NCBI RefSeq assembly: GCF_023065955.2
Contig: NW_026623056.1
Coordinates: 86,737,256-86,801,255 of the forward strand
Direction: 5' to 3'
DNA: 64,000 bases
From: Ursus arctos
Taxonomy: Eukaryota; Chordata; Mammalia; Carnivora; Ursidae
Shown: piece after piece, positions 47,991 through 59,508 of the stretch
Numbering within the stretch: the first letter of the stretch is position 1
Layout of the letters: the number at the start of each line of letters is the position of its first letter
Notes under the pieces: model-generated
Databases searched by the model: none
What the model saw: only the letters and a program-made list of their open reading frames with translations
What the model was told of the DNA's origin: nothing
Translations under genes and position numbers: made by a program

Positions 47991-48964
47991 ACAGCAGCAG
48001 CGAACGAGCTGAGCCTACACATAAGGGGAGCAAGAAACCAAGATTTGCTGTTACATGCCCATGAGATGCTAGGGTCATCTGTTATTTCAGCAAAGCTGAC
48101 CAAAACACTGCACAAAATTGCATTCCTTACAGCAGCCCCTCCACCAGCCCTTCCTGCCGTATTCCCAATCTCCACGAATGATCCCCCATTAACCAAAAGC
48201 TACCATTCCTAGGATAAAGCCCAAATTCTTCATGAGTGCATATAAACCTTTTGTATCTGCGCATATGTTGTGCTACTGAAGAATATTCAGCTCTGCAACG
48301 TAGAGAACAAGACAAACAAACAGCGTGGACGGAACTCATACATCAAGTTAGTAACTTACGAGACGTGCTAAAGATCGCTGACATCAATGGAACATATATG
48401 TAATGAACACAGATAAAAAGAACAAAAGAGAGTACTACCCCTAGTCAGAGAGTCACGGACAGACCAAGTAAATCTTAAATATTATTAAGACACAAATCAT
48501 GCCATCTCCGGATTAACAGTTACGTCACCCCTGAATCAGCCGCCTGGGAGGGCCCCACGTATAGTCTGCCTAGAAACAGATGAAAAGCAGAGCTGGCACA
48601 CAGCTCTTCCAGGCATACAAGTCCTGAGTCTCCCCGACAGAATGAGTGTGTGCTAGCCATATACAGCCTCCATCTGCTGAGCCCCCTGCCTTAACCTTTT
48701 CTCTGGCCCCTGTAACCACACTCTTGGCAGGGAAGGCTGATGCAGCAAAGAGCAGGATGTGTACACACTGCAGAGCCCAGGATTCGGGGAGGCAGTCCTT
48801 CCCCCCTGCAGGCACCTAATCCTAAACTAGCCCCAGATCTCTCCACGGGCTTCTTGCTGCATGTTTCGAAACTATTTAATGAACTGTGTCATTCACGTAT
48901 CTTCACTTGGTCTGCAAGCTTCTCTACTCTGTGACTGCTGGGAGAGCCTGCCTGGTCATGTTAT
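47991..48964. other. Intronic sequence, nothing recognised
   Basis: No clear repeat or exon; short open frames only. Confidence 0.4.
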
Positions 48965-49079
48965 TTTTTTTTTTTTAAGATTTTATTTTTAAGTAACCCT
49001 ACACCCAATGTGGGGCTCAAACCCACAACCCCAAGATAAAGAGTTGTACGCTCTCCTGACGTAGCCAGCCGGGTACCCC
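48965..49079 (-). mobile_element. Short CanSINE, minus orientation
   Basis: Poly-T, AAGATTTTATTTTTAAGTAA, CCCAATGTGGGGCTCAAACC, ending CCGGGTACCCC. Confidence 0.9.
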
Positions 49080-49189
49080 TGTTCTTAGAAGCTACTGCTG
49101 CATCTAGATAATTTCCCACACAACAGTCCAGCCCATCATTCTCCTCTGGCCTTATCTTGGGCCACTCCCCCAGCTCACGTTACCCTAGA

Positions 49190-49590
49190 CTGCAATTAGA
49201 CTGAACCAGTCCCCAGGTGCGAACCTCTCTGTCCTTCTGCACCTGCTGTTCTGCCTCGGGAGCCCTTCCCTCCTCTACACCAAATCCCTGTTTTTCCTTT
49301 AAAACTCAGATATTACCTCTCCCGGAAAGTCCTTCCTGACCTCACCCCTATCTAGATAGTGTGCCCACCACCCTCCACCCCCAATCCATGCCCTCCTACT
49401 GCACTTACCATGGTGAACTTTAACTGTTCATTTACTTGGCTGTCTTCCCTCCCACACTGTGCACTCCTCAAGCTGGCGGGGACTATCGTCTCTGAATGCA
49501 CCTTGCATCTCCATAGGACACATAACTCCAGGCCTGGCATAAACCTGGCATATAATAGGCACTTGATAAACTCTGGATGAATGAATGAAT
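49190..49590 (+). repeat. L2 3' region
   Basis: AAAGTCCTTCCTGACCTCAC, GTGCACTCCTCAAGCTGGCG, CTGGCATATAATAGGCACTT and a terminal GATGAATGAATGAATG match the L2 3' end in order. Confidence 0.85.
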
Positions 49591-49867
49591 GCCTTGATAG
49601 CGAGTACAAGGAACATAAGTGAATTTTTGGCAACAAAAGAATTATGTGTGACTTTTGGGTCATCAATTCCTACTGAACAAGACTGCTTATGTCATTACAG
49701 AAGATATTGCAAATTGAGCTGAATCTACCATGCTCCACTGGTATTTGTTACCGTACCTTAGCAAAATAAAAGCAAAATAACAGTAGATGTACAATAAATA
49801 TGTGAATGAATGACTTAGTGAAAATATGAATATATGAACACTACATTTTTTAAAAACCTGAATTCCT

Positions 49868-50079
49868 GGGGCACCTGGGTGTCTCAGTTGGTTAAGCGTC
49901 CAACTCTTGGTTTTGGCTCAAGTCATGAACCCAGAGCCCTGGGATTGAGCCCCAGGTCAGGCTCCGCACTCAGCAGGGAGGCTGCTTCTCCCTCTCCCCC
50001 TGCCCCTCCCCCCTCTCGTGCTTTCTCTCTCTCTCTCTCAAATAAGTCAATAAAATATTTTTTAATTTTTTTAAAAAAG
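49868..50079 (+). mobile_element. CanSINE
   Basis: GGGGCACCTGGGTGTCTCAG head, CCAACTCTTGGTTTTGGCTC body and an A-rich tail. Confidence 0.93.
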
Positions 50080-50364
50080 AAAGCCATTTGAGATATCCAA
50101 AATTCAAAAAGATATTTTAAATATCTGTAAGAGTTCCATAATCCTAGAAATATGAAAGAATGTGATATCAAGTTCAAAAGTCTTTCTTATACATATTTTT
50201 TCAATTTAATATCTTAGGGTCCTGTTAAACTCAAATGACTTGAGAGTTAAGTGCAAAATACAGAGATTCATAGAACCCCCCCAAAATGCAAAATTCCATT
50301 AAGCAATCAACCCAAATGAGAACTGCAGAGTTAATGAGAAGACAGTGAGCCATGAGATCAATTC

Positions 50365-50463
50365 CTTTTTTTAAAATAGGCTCCATGCCCAATGCAGGGC
50401 TTGAACTCACAACCTTGAGATCGAGAGTTGCATGCTCTACAGACGGAGCCAGCCAGATGCCCG
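50365..50463 (-). mobile_element. Short CanSINE, minus orientation
   Basis: CTCCATGCCCAATGCAGGGC, TTGAACTCACAACCTTGAGA, ending GCCAGCCAGATGCCC. Duplication GAGATCAATT on both sides. Its B box is well kept. Confidence 0.88.
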
Positions 50464-50682
50464 AGATCAATTTCTTTTTAAGTTTTAAGGCCCAACTTAT
50501 AAAATGAAGTACAGTGTAATAGCCAGAGTGGTCAAAAAAATAGCTCTGAGTGTCTCTGGCTCCCAGTTGCAAGACCCACCAAACCCTCTGATCATAAATA
50601 AAATGAATTATCTGGATAGTAGCTGTCTTCCTTGGTGGGTAGGCATCTCTCTACCTCAGAAAATTAAGAAATAAGTTGTTGT

Positions 50683-50886
50683 GGGGCACCTGGGTGGCTC
50701 AGTCTTTGGGCGTCTGACTTCAGTTCAGGTCATGATCCCAGGGTTCTGGGATCGAGCCCCCGCATCAGGCTCCCTGCTCAGCAGGAAGCCCGTTTCTCCC
50801 TCTCCCACTCCCCCTGCTTGTGTTCCCTCTCTCGCTGTCTCTCTCTGTCAAATAAATAAATAAACTCTCAAAAAAAAAAAAAAAAG
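50683..50886 (+). mobile_element. CanSINE, first of a tandem pair
   Basis: GGGGCACCTGGGTGGCTCAG head and a long A tail that leads almost directly into the next SINE. AAGTTGTTG before this copy reappears only after the second copy. Confidence 0.95.
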
Positions 50887-50889
50887 TTT

Positions 50890-51092
50890 GGGGCGCCTGG
50901 GTGGCACAGCGGTTAAGCGTTTGCCTTCGACTCAGGGCGTGATCCTGGTGTTATGGGATCGAGCCCCACATCAGGCTCCTCTGCTATGAGCCTGCTTCTT
51001 CCTCTCCCACTCCCCCTGCTGTGTTCCCTCTCTCGCTGGCTGTCTATCTCTGTCAAATAAATAAATAAAATCTTTAAAAAAAAAAAAAAAAA
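50890..51092 (+). mobile_element. CanSINE, second of a tandem pair, young subtype
   Basis: GGGCGCCTGGGTGGCACAGC head, GGTGTTATGGGATC and CTCCTCTGCTATGAGCC body. Inserted at the A tail of the preceding SINE. Confidence 0.95.
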
Positions 51093-51207
51093 GAAGTTGT
51101 TGCCATTAAGCAAGATCTTAATTAAATCTTCATTAGAACATATGTTAAATGAAATGATAACTGTGAGAAATGCTAATTTGTCTGCCAATATCTAGTCTTT
51201 CTTTCTT

Positions 51208-51406
51208 TTTTTTTTTTTTAAGATTTTATTTATTTATTTGACAGAGATAGAGACAGCCAGCGAGAGAGGGAACACAAGCAGGGGGAGTGGGAGAGGAAGA
51301 AGCAGGCTCACAGTGGAGGAGCCTGATGTGGGGCTCGATCCCGCAACGCCGGGATCACGCCCTGAGCTGAAGGCAGACGCTTAACCGCTGTGCCACCCAG
51401 GCGCCC
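51208..51406 (-). mobile_element. CanSINE, young subtype, minus orientation
   Basis: AAGATTTTATTTATTTATTT, GCAACGCCGGGATCACG, CCGCTGTGCCACCCAGGCG. Duplication CTAGTCTTTCTTTCTT on both sides. Confidence 0.96.
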
Positions 51407-51526
51407 CTAGTCTTTCTTTCTTCCCTTCAATCCATGGCTGTCCAGCTAGGACTGCAGTTCTCAGACTGCCCTGCAGCTAACGGACAGGAGCTAAAGTGGC
51501 CTCTGAAAGTTCTGGATCAGAGTTTT

Positions 51527-51727
51527 GTTTTTTTTTTTTTAAAGATTTTATTTTATTTATTCAACAGAGATAGAGACAGCCAGCGAGAGAGGGAACACAG
51601 CAGGGGAGTGGGACAGGAAGAAGCAGGCTCATAGCGGAAGAGCCTGATGTGGGGCTCGATCCCATAACGCCGGGATCACGCCCTGAGCCGAAGGCAGACG
51701 CTTAACCGCTGTGCCACCCAGGTGCCC
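51527..51727 (-). mobile_element. CanSINE, young subtype, minus orientation
   Basis: Almost the same sequence as the copy at 51208-51406, and in the same orientation. Perfect duplication CTGGATCAGAGTTTT at 51512-51526 and 51728-51742. Confidence 0.96.
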
Positions 51728-51742
51728 CTGGATCAGAGTTTT

Positions 51743-53171
51743 TAAAGAGGAAGCTAGCTGGCCCCCTCCTCCTCTCTTCCCCCAACTTGGAGGCTAGAAT
51801 GTGCATGTGGTTGACAACCGCGGCAGTGGGGGGGTGGGCGTGTAGTAGGAACCAGCCTCTACCAAGAGAGTGAACCAGGCTGGCAGAGGAGAGATGACGA
51901 TGACAGAGGAACACGATAGAAGGGAACTGGGTCCCTGGATGGCCTCACGAAGCAGAACCACCTCCCTGAGGAAGAAAGAAACTTCCAGCTTTTTGCTCTG
52001 CTGCAGTTCTTGGTCTCTGTTACAGTAGCTTAGCCTGTACCCTCCATAACACAGTAACTATGTTCCTTCAGATGCTCCAGGTCTTTGAACCCCATAAAGA
52101 TGTACAATTAAGGGCCAACGATTTAGGAAATCAAGAGCACAGCAGTCATATTTTGTGTTAAGAAGGAATCTGCGCATATTTTATGTAATGGCAATATTTT
52201 AGTAATTTTGGCCTTGGTTTTAAGTTGAAATCTTACTAAATATACAAGCAATATCAGCATATCTAAGAAAACAACAAGCTTACTCTAAGTTTAATAATTT
52301 ATAGGAATTATGTAAGTGTTCAGAAAGATGATGTTTGTTCACCCAGATGACTTACATACCTACAAAGAAATTGGTCTGGGAAGGGAGAAGGAAGGGGCAG
52401 GGGAGGCAGGATAGGTCGACAGACTCTGGGGGATCACATAGGTACATGTTCCATTTCCACACGCAGCGGTGAATTCCTGCGTATTTATTATATAACTTCA
52501 AATTCATCAGCGAATGAGGGCCATGCATGAACCAATGAGGAGAGTACATTTTGATCAAGGATTAGGATTAATTCAAGTCTGTGCAGCTAGAGTCCAAAAA
52601 TAAAACACAGTATTTTAAGATATTTGAGCTTGTAAATAGGACAAATATTATTCAGAAATTCCATTGAAAGTGATGGCAAACTTTTGCTGAACTTCTAAGA
52701 ATGGTAAATTAGGACTTAAAAGCCCAAATCAGAACAATTACGTTACCACGAATGGACTCTTCATAGGTTAAAAAAAAAAAAAAAAAAAGAAAAAAAGCCA
52801 AGTATTGGCCATTTCACAATCTAACCTAAGTGATCATTTAATTTGTAATTTTAATACACTGAAAATAATTGTTTTAAACAAAAAGGAAGTTTCTGGATAG
52901 TCTTTCCTGCATATAAAAATTACGCTTGAATTCACCAAAAAACTTCGCATCGCCAATTGGCATCTTTCCACCGAACACAGGAGAAGAGCTACGAGCATTG
53001 CTGGATTGGCCTCAGGTTAATATAACCTTTGCTGTTATGACTAGGAAATGGCAACGTCTAGATCTCTTTAAAACAACTAATGTATTCTTCTGGCTACTAA
53101 AAAGGGTATGGACACTGCTTAAAACTTTATCTGCCACTTACCAGCTAGTGGCTTTAGAAATGCCATTTACA
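51743..53171. other. Intronic sequence, nothing recognised except a poly-A tract
   Basis: A poly-A tract lies at 52770-52789. No exon or identifiable element. Confidence 0.4.
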
Positions 53172-53384
53172 GGGCGCCTGGGTGGCTCAATTGGTTAAGC
53201 GTCTGCCTTCGGCTCAGATCATGATCCCAGGGTCCTGGGATCAAGTCCCGCATCAGGCTCCTTGCTCAGTGGGGAATCTGCTTCTCCTTTTCCCTCTACC
53301 CACCCCCCCCCATTGTGCTCTCTCTCTCTTACTCACTCTCTTTCTCTCAAATACATAAAGTCTTCAAAAAAGAAAAAAAGAAAA
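53172..53384 (+). mobile_element. CanSINE
   Basis: GGGCGCCTGGGTGGCTCAAT head and an AAG-rich tail. Perfect duplication AGAAATGCCATTTA at 53156-53169 and 53385-53398. Confidence 0.95.
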
Positions 53385-53398
53385 AGAAATGCCATTTA

Positions 53399-56195
53399 AT
53401 CTTAGACGACAAGAATGGTATCGTACAGAATTGTAAGCCGTGCAGCACTGTATGTGAAATACCTAGCAGGGGCTGCATAAATGGTATTATTACTATTATC
53501 CTAAGTCTATATAAGGCTCAATAAAACATCAGGAGGCTGCAGGAGGAAATGATCATCACAGGGCACCGGCAGCTCTCAGGCCACCTGCCAAACCATAAAC
53601 CCTTTCTGAGTCCCAAACAGTTTCTTGCTCTCCTTTAAACATCTTTATCTATCTCGTGGCCCTTATTTCAATCTACTTGAATCCTAGTCAATTTTTTCTA
53701 GTCTCCCTCCTCTCCTTCTTTTCTCTCATCCCAATACCATGGCTTAAAGATGGTGTTTGTAAAACAGAAATCCAGTGATCGTGGCTACCATCAGCAAAAC
53801 CCCTACTGGGTTATCCAGCGGCAGGCAGGGATCACATTGTGGCTGAGTGAAGGCGGCAAGGCAAGGACTCCTCACAGACACCCGGGGGGAAGAAACCCAC
53901 AAGGGGGGCTTAGGGTCAGACTTCCACGAGCCTAAGGGCATGACCGTGTCTGGTGAGAAGGCCTCCCCTGAAACTTGAGCAAGACTGCATTTCCCTGGAT
54001 CTGTGTCTAGAAAGAGAACTCTGGCCATCAAGAGGAAAACCCACAGACACGAGACAGGACGACATTTCCATGGTTTAGACCAAAAGATTGGAAGCTGAGC
54101 ACAAAATGAGGAGTGGAAATGAAGGAGGTGAGCAGAGACAGCGGGGGAGGGGCATCAGTAGGATTTGGACCTGCCCGGCGGGAAGGAGGCAGGAGGTGAG
54201 AGGAAGGACAGGTTGGGGTGTTCCTCTGAGCTTCTCTTTCTTTTTTTCCAGCAGAGAAATATAAGCATCTACTTTTGGACAGGTTATTAAGTTTGAAGTG
54301 TTTTCAGAATACTCCAGGGCAGATGTCTAGGCAGTGCGTGGTGAGGTAAGTTAACCACTCGATTTGAAGAAGCGGAGGGACGGACTGGATGTCCCTCGAG
54401 CAGCGCTGCCCAGTGAAAACGTGACGTGGACCACAAACACAAGCCGCCCGAACAGTTTTTCTAGCAGCCACAGTAAAAAAAGTAAAAAAAAAAAACAAAA
54501 AACAAAACAGGTGAAAATCATTTTAATAATAACAATAATAATAATAACCCCAAATTTAATAAATAAATTATATATATAATAAAATTTAATACTAATAACT
54601 CAAAATGTCCACAAAAGAAAGGGGGTCACAAAGGCCAGGAAAGAACAGGGGGGAAAACAAATTTACTTTTGGTTAAGACATAGCTTCCTTCTGGGACACA
54701 AGTGAAAAACATGTTACTCACGGTTTCTGAAGAGGATGACGGTCTCTGTAAACTCTCACCTTGCACCCAAATGCTTTCTGTCACAAATGCTATGTGTTCT
54801 GCTTCAAGTATAAAAGGAGAGACAAGAAACAGGGCCCATTTGTTCAAGTCATCAATGGACTGGACAGAGGGAAAGAAACACACAAAAAGGGGATTCAATG
54901 TCACTCAAATCATACCTGTCACTCACATCAACATCTGGGACCTCCCCTCCTCTGTAATTCCACGTGGGATCTAAATAAGGTTATCGGATGCTCTCCTCCT
55001 ACAGACCACATGAACCCTGAGCCTCTGGTTGAACTGTGACTATTTAAACACCTGCAACATCCCTTCTATGATTCATGACAACTTTAACATCTCTAGATAC
55101 GTGTGATCCACCATTAATTCTGAAGCTGGGCTTACCCCACCACCACCACCATTCCTTACTGCTTCCAGCACGAGGAGCTTCCCAAATCACAACTCAGACG
55201 CACATTGAAAGGTGAAGAGGCTCAGAAGTGCATGCTGGTCCAAAAAAACCCATTACTAATAGAAGCCTGAAGAACTCTTCTTCCATTTCCTCTAGCCATT
55301 ATAGATAGCATCAACACTTGTTATCAGATTGGATTTGTCCATTTATCTGTGCTCTCCCTCCTGAAACCTCTCTAAAAGGACGGTAAGTGAATTTTAGGCT
55401 TTAACCCACTAAGAACTAGGCATATCCAGAGCAGAAAAGCTGACATCTAAGGCTGCAAGGGGTGAGCCCTTTCATCACCACCAAAAAAAAAAAAAAAGGT
55501 CAGGCTCCACACCCTGTTTACCAATTCAAATCCGCCCTTTTGATCTGGGAGGATCAAAAGGTGTTTCCACCTGGCCTAGTAACCTGGCACATAGTAGACT
55601 ATTAATATCTACTGAACTAATTAATGAATGAAAATTTGTGGGAGAGAAAACTCTCCATGGATAAACATAATTATCAATACAGCAGTTAACAACAAAAAAC
55701 AGAAGAAGAAAAAAAACAGATTTTTCACCTTACTCAAACACAGAACATGTGTATATTAAACAAAAAGCTTAAAATTTCCAGTGAGTATAAACTCTTTGGT
55801 TATAGTTATCAATTTCTGTGGGATCTTCAATTATATAAACATACACATTTTATGCATCTGATTCTAAACATACAAAGTAAGGAGACAACAAAGACATAAG
55901 ATTCATTTCTGTAAAGTTACTTCAGTCCAGTAGACTGACAAGGTAGCTAGCAAACCAAATCATTAGCCCCACCATATTTTACAGCTGAAATTAACAGCAG
56001 GTAATCACAAATAGTCAAATTTTCCAATCGCAGGCCTTAACCGTCAGAGCTGAAACCCAACAAAAACTAACCACTCCTTCATTCACTGAAATACTGAGGG
56101 ACCATAAGCTGCTAAGCTAAGCTAAACAGACCCAATTCCTAGGGAGAAAAGATAAAAACTGGAAATATGAAGGTGATTTAAAGTGTACGTGGGCA
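53399..56195. other. Intronic sequence without SINEs
   Basis: Contains an AT-rich (AATAATA)n tract at 54520-54600 and a poor L2/MIR tail near 55580-55630 (CTGGCACATAGTAGACTATT). No exon is recognised. Confidence 0.45.
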
Positions 56196-56400
56196 GGGGC
56201 GCCTGGGTGGCACAGCGGTTAAGCGTCTGCCTTCGGCTCAGGGCATGATCCCGGCGTTATGGGATCGAGCCCCACATCAGGCTCCTCTGCTATGAGCCTG
56301 CTTCTTCCTCTCCCACTCCCCCTGCTTGTGTTCCCTCTCTCTCTGGCTGTCTCTATCTCAGTCAAATAAATAAATAAAATCTTTTCTAAAAAAAATAAAT
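56196..56400 (+). mobile_element. CanSINE, young subtype
   Basis: GGGGCGCCTGGGTGGCACAG head, GGCGTTATGGGATCGAGCC body. Flanks AAAGTGTACGTGGGCAG / AAAGTATATGTGGGCAG form a duplication with two changes. Confidence 0.95.
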
Positions 56401-56753
56401 AAAGTATATGTGGGCAGAGCACAGGCCCGTTCCATCTAGTGTGAAGAATGAGGAACATCTTGAGACAATGATATCTGAGCAAAGCTCTAGGGTGAGGCAA
56501 AGTTAACTTCAAAGCAGGAGCACATCAGGTTACAGAATCCCTGAAAACCCAAGGCTAGCTTGGCAGGGGTGCCTCCCCAGGAGGCCAGAGTGGTAGGAAA
56601 AGAGCTGAAAAGCCCTGGTTATAGTTATGATAGTTAACAGATCAGTAAAGTCATGGAGATGTTCAAAAAGTAAAACTGTCTTCCAAGAAAACTAAAAATA
56701 CTTACATCTCAACATTTTTGAATGTCCAAAATGTTTACTCTAATTGAAATCTT

Positions 56754-56935
56754 TTTTTTTTTAAGATTTTATTTATTGATTTGACAGAGAGAAAGCACAA
56801 GCAGGGGGCGCAGGAGAGGGAGAAGCAGGCTCCCCACTGAGCAGGGAGCCCAATGAGGGGCTCAGTTGCAGGACCCTGGGATCATGACCTGAGCTGAAGG
56901 CAGATGCTTCACCAACTGAGCCCCCCAGGGGCCCC
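56754..56935 (-). mobile_element. CanSINE, minus orientation
   Basis: Poly-T, AAGATTTTATTTATTGATTT, ending CCCCCCAGGGGCCCC. Duplication TCTAATTGAAATCTT (56739-56753) and TCTGATTGAAATCTT (56936-56950). Confidence 0.95.
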
Positions 56936-57829
56936 TCTGATTGAAATCTTAAAGGTTGTTTTTTTAAGTAAATGAATCCAGATTGGAAACCACTGCGATA
57001 GAAAAATGTACCCCTCAATTTTTCCTTATTTTGTTCTCTCTCTCAATCTTGGTTCCTTGAGAGAATTAAGCCCTAATTAATTAATTGGGCCCTCAAGTGG
57101 AATGAGTGTCTTGCTGTCTTGCATCTAAGTGGTACTAAGTACTCTCTCAGAACTGAGAAAACAGTTCCTCATTTTGTATTATAGTATACTAACAAGGAAG
57201 GGTATTTTTGATTTGCTAGTAGCACGATATAATTCCATACTGAAGCATACAACAAAGTATTCAAACCTGAGATAAGATTTTAATTCCCATGCGGGTGTTA
57301 TGGTTTCGCACACGTAGAAAATCTTACTTTAATGCTAAAAGTGAGCCAACTTTCCGGAGGGAAGAGGAAAGGGAAACAAACTGATTAAAAGTAAACACTT
57401 TCAAATGTTAATGAAAACAGTGATGTCAGTGGAAATCTGCGGCGAACCGCACTGTGAAGTCCACCTCCAACAGCTGACTGAATAGAACTGCTGTCCCTTT
57501 TTACAGAAAGGGAACAGAGGTTTTGCACAGACTTAACGACCGACAGGTGAAAGAGCTTGCTGAACTTGCAGCTATCGGGCTAAATATTGGGTCCAAAACA
57601 AAGTCTGTGTGCGAACAGAAATAAAAAAGATGCAAAGACCATCAGTGGGGCGCCCTGGTTGATAAAACTGGCGATTGGCAGGGCCGTTTTTGTCCCCTCG
57701 GAGATATCTGACAGAGGTTGAGGATCTGCGGTCTTTCTGTGAATTCAGGTCCAACCCAAATACAGCCCACAGTGGAGGAGAGGAGGTCAGAAGCCACTCC
57801 AGGTGGGCAGTGCTAATCGCCAGATTTGG

Positions 57830-58500
57830 AACGGCAGCATTCATGCCTCCCCGTACACTCGACCCAGCACGCGGGGGACAGGCGCGACACGTCGCAGTTC
57901 CGGACCTCTGGTCCCCCCGTCCGGGCTCCCGAGGACAGCGCACGCAGAGGCGCCTCGGAGCCCGCCCCCCCCGCCAGGGACCCCAAACCCGGGACCCCCC
58001 CAGCTCGCACAGCCCGGGCGCAGCGCGGGGCTGGCCGGCGCTTCCGGCAGTCTGCGCCCCGAGGCCGCGCCTCCCGCCGGCCCCGCCTCCCCGCGCGCCC
58101 CCGGCCCCGCCCGCTCCCCGCCGGCCCCGCGCCCGCCCACCTGGCTCTCGCCGACGCAGAAGACGCGGCCGCCGCGGCTCAGGCACACGCGAGCGCCTCG
58201 GGGCCGTGCGGCCGCGCCGCAGAAGGTGAAGGAGCAGCGCGAGGCGCGCAGGCGCTGCACCGTGGCGCGCACAAGTGCGGCCGGTCGGCGCCCCCAGCGC
58301 GCCCACAGGTATAGGTAGCACAGCGTGATGAGCATGACCAGCCGGCCGGCGGCGGGGCGCGAGCCCCGGACGCTCGCACCACAGGCTCTCCCCTCCCGCC
58401 GGGCCCCGCCCCACGCCCGCCCTCCAGCGGGCCGGAAGAGGCCGCGCCATAGGGGTGAGGCCTCGCGCTGGGTAAGGCCGCGGGGGCGGGAGGGAGGCGG
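57830..58500 (-). promoter_or_regulatory. HLCS: HLCS CpG island promoter
   Basis: A dense CpG block covers the first coding exon and the sequence on both sides, in contrast to the AT-rich intron and flanks. GC boxes of Sp1 type are visible at 58404-58412 (CCCCGCCCC) and 58482-58490 (GGGGGCGGG), with several more at 58081-58120. I see no TATA box at a sensible position, as expected for a housekeeping gene. Transcription should run leftward. Whether a transcript also starts on the plus strand cannot be judged from sequence. Confidence 0.8.
58141..58335 (-). CDS. HLCS: HLCS first coding exon (N-terminal extension, residues 1-65)
   Basis: An ATG at 58335 opens 65 codons that end GESQ at a GTGGGC donor (58140). 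The peptide starts MLITLCYLYLWARWG and then becomes rich in Arg, Ala and Cys, which resembles a short hydrophobic and basic targeting-type N-terminus. Joining the final Q to the next exon's IVKWSDCC keeps frame with no leftover bases, and this agrees with the longer HLCS isoforms known in mammals. The start context has G at -3. There is no in-frame stop upstream before 58890, so the start rests on resemblance to the known long isoform rather than on an upstream stop. The exon lies entirely within the CpG island, so this isoform begins at or close to the promoter. Confidence 0.82.
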
Positions 58501-58521
58501 CCGCGTGGGCTGAGGGGTGGT

Positions 58522-58872
58522 GAGGATGGAGGGAGGAGGGAAGCAGCGCTGGGGGCGGGGGTGAGGATGGAGGGAGGCATCGCTGGTTGGGGGTGTGAGG
58601 ATGGAGGGAAGCCTCGCTGGGGCGGGGGTGAGGATGGAGGGAGGTCTCGCTGGGGGCGTGGGTGGGTGAGGATGGAGGAACGCTGCACTGGGAGGGGTGA
58701 GGGAGGAGGGAGGCCGCGCTGGGGGTTGGAGGGTGAGGATGGTGGGAGGAGGGAGGCCTCGCTGGGCGGGGGGTGAGGCTGGAGGGAGGCTGAGCTGGGA
58801 GCAGGGAAGTGAGGATGGAGGGAGGCTGAGCTGGGGGTGGGGGCGGTGAGGAGGGAGGCCTGAGCTTGGGTG
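58522..58872. repeat. G-rich minisatellite upstream of the HLCS promoter
   Basis: About ten imperfect units of 31-41 bp run head to tail. Each opens with GAGGATGGAGGGAGG or a variant, followed by a CGCTGGGGGCGGGGGT-type half. Later units replace CTCGCTG with CTGAGCTG. The plus strand is strongly purine- and G-rich, with many runs of three to six G. The long open reading frames on the minus strand here come from unit periodicity without stops and are not genes. The array begins about 190 bp upstream of the HLCS ATG. Confidence 0.9.
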
Positions 58873-59508
58873 CCCCCCTGCCGCCCCCACACTGTGTGTG
58901 TGGCCGGGGGGAGATGTGATAGAGGGAGAAAGGTGTTATTAGAGGAGGTTGTTAGGTTGGAGACCAGGGGATTAGGCCCTTCTGGTTGATTTAAGCTAAA
59001 GTCTGGGCTCCCTTTCTTCGAGAGCTGGCAGGCAGATTGAGGAGGGCGCTGCAGGTATGTGTACATTAACTAGTACCATACTGGTTAGTTATTCAACTAA
59101 CATACAGCCTCTACCCAGTCCAGATGGGAAAATAAGGTGAGACTGGGCTTATTAGATTATAATAGGCCTTCTTGCAAAAATGATTTTAAAATAAATTACA
59201 TAAATTCACAATGTAATTATATATTATATATACAATGCAACTGTGTGTGTGTGTGTGTATATATTTTTTTTTTTTTTTGGACTCTAAATATTTTAAAATA
59301 AGGACTGAAAACAAGTTGAAGGCAGACTAAAAAGGCTGCCTGGTGTTCTCGTACATGTGGGTCACGGATTTGTTAGCATCTTAAGAAGAAAAAGGGAAAC
59401 TCATCAATTATGATTCAACGTTCTTGTACCCTAAGAGAAGCATAATTATTCCTGATGGTGACAGAGATCTCTCCCATGGAATCTCATTTGTTTTAAAAGG
59501 CAGTTTGC
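58873..59508. other. Sequence upstream of HLCS, no gene recognised
   Basis: An AT-rich region with a short TG/TA tract (59241-59262) and T run. No exon of a neighbouring gene is recognised. Confidence 0.45.

Larger units (their letters stand above)
1..58335 (-). other. HLCS: HLCS gene span, 5' and middle part; 3' end outside the window
   Basis: The minus strand carries five coding exons of holocarboxylase synthetase, in order and with compatible phases. This enzyme joins biotin to acetyl-CoA, propionyl-CoA, pyruvate and methylcrotonyl-CoA carboxylases through biotinyl-AMP, in cytosol and mitochondria, and it has also been reported in the nucleus. The five exons give 1760 nt, or 586 complete codons plus two bases. 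The catalytic BPL/LplA domain, with its glycine-rich biotin-binding loop, is absent and should lie to the left of position 1. The start given is the window edge; the right end is the first recognised ATG, since the transcription start cannot be placed from sequence. The long introns are packed with carnivore SINEs. Confidence 0.95.

Noticed and set aside
57572..59066. Long open frames (up to 349 codons) over the CpG island and minisatellite
   Set aside because: They arise from GC-rich sequence and from minisatellite units lacking stops. Only the 65-codon HLCS exon within them has splice and homology support.
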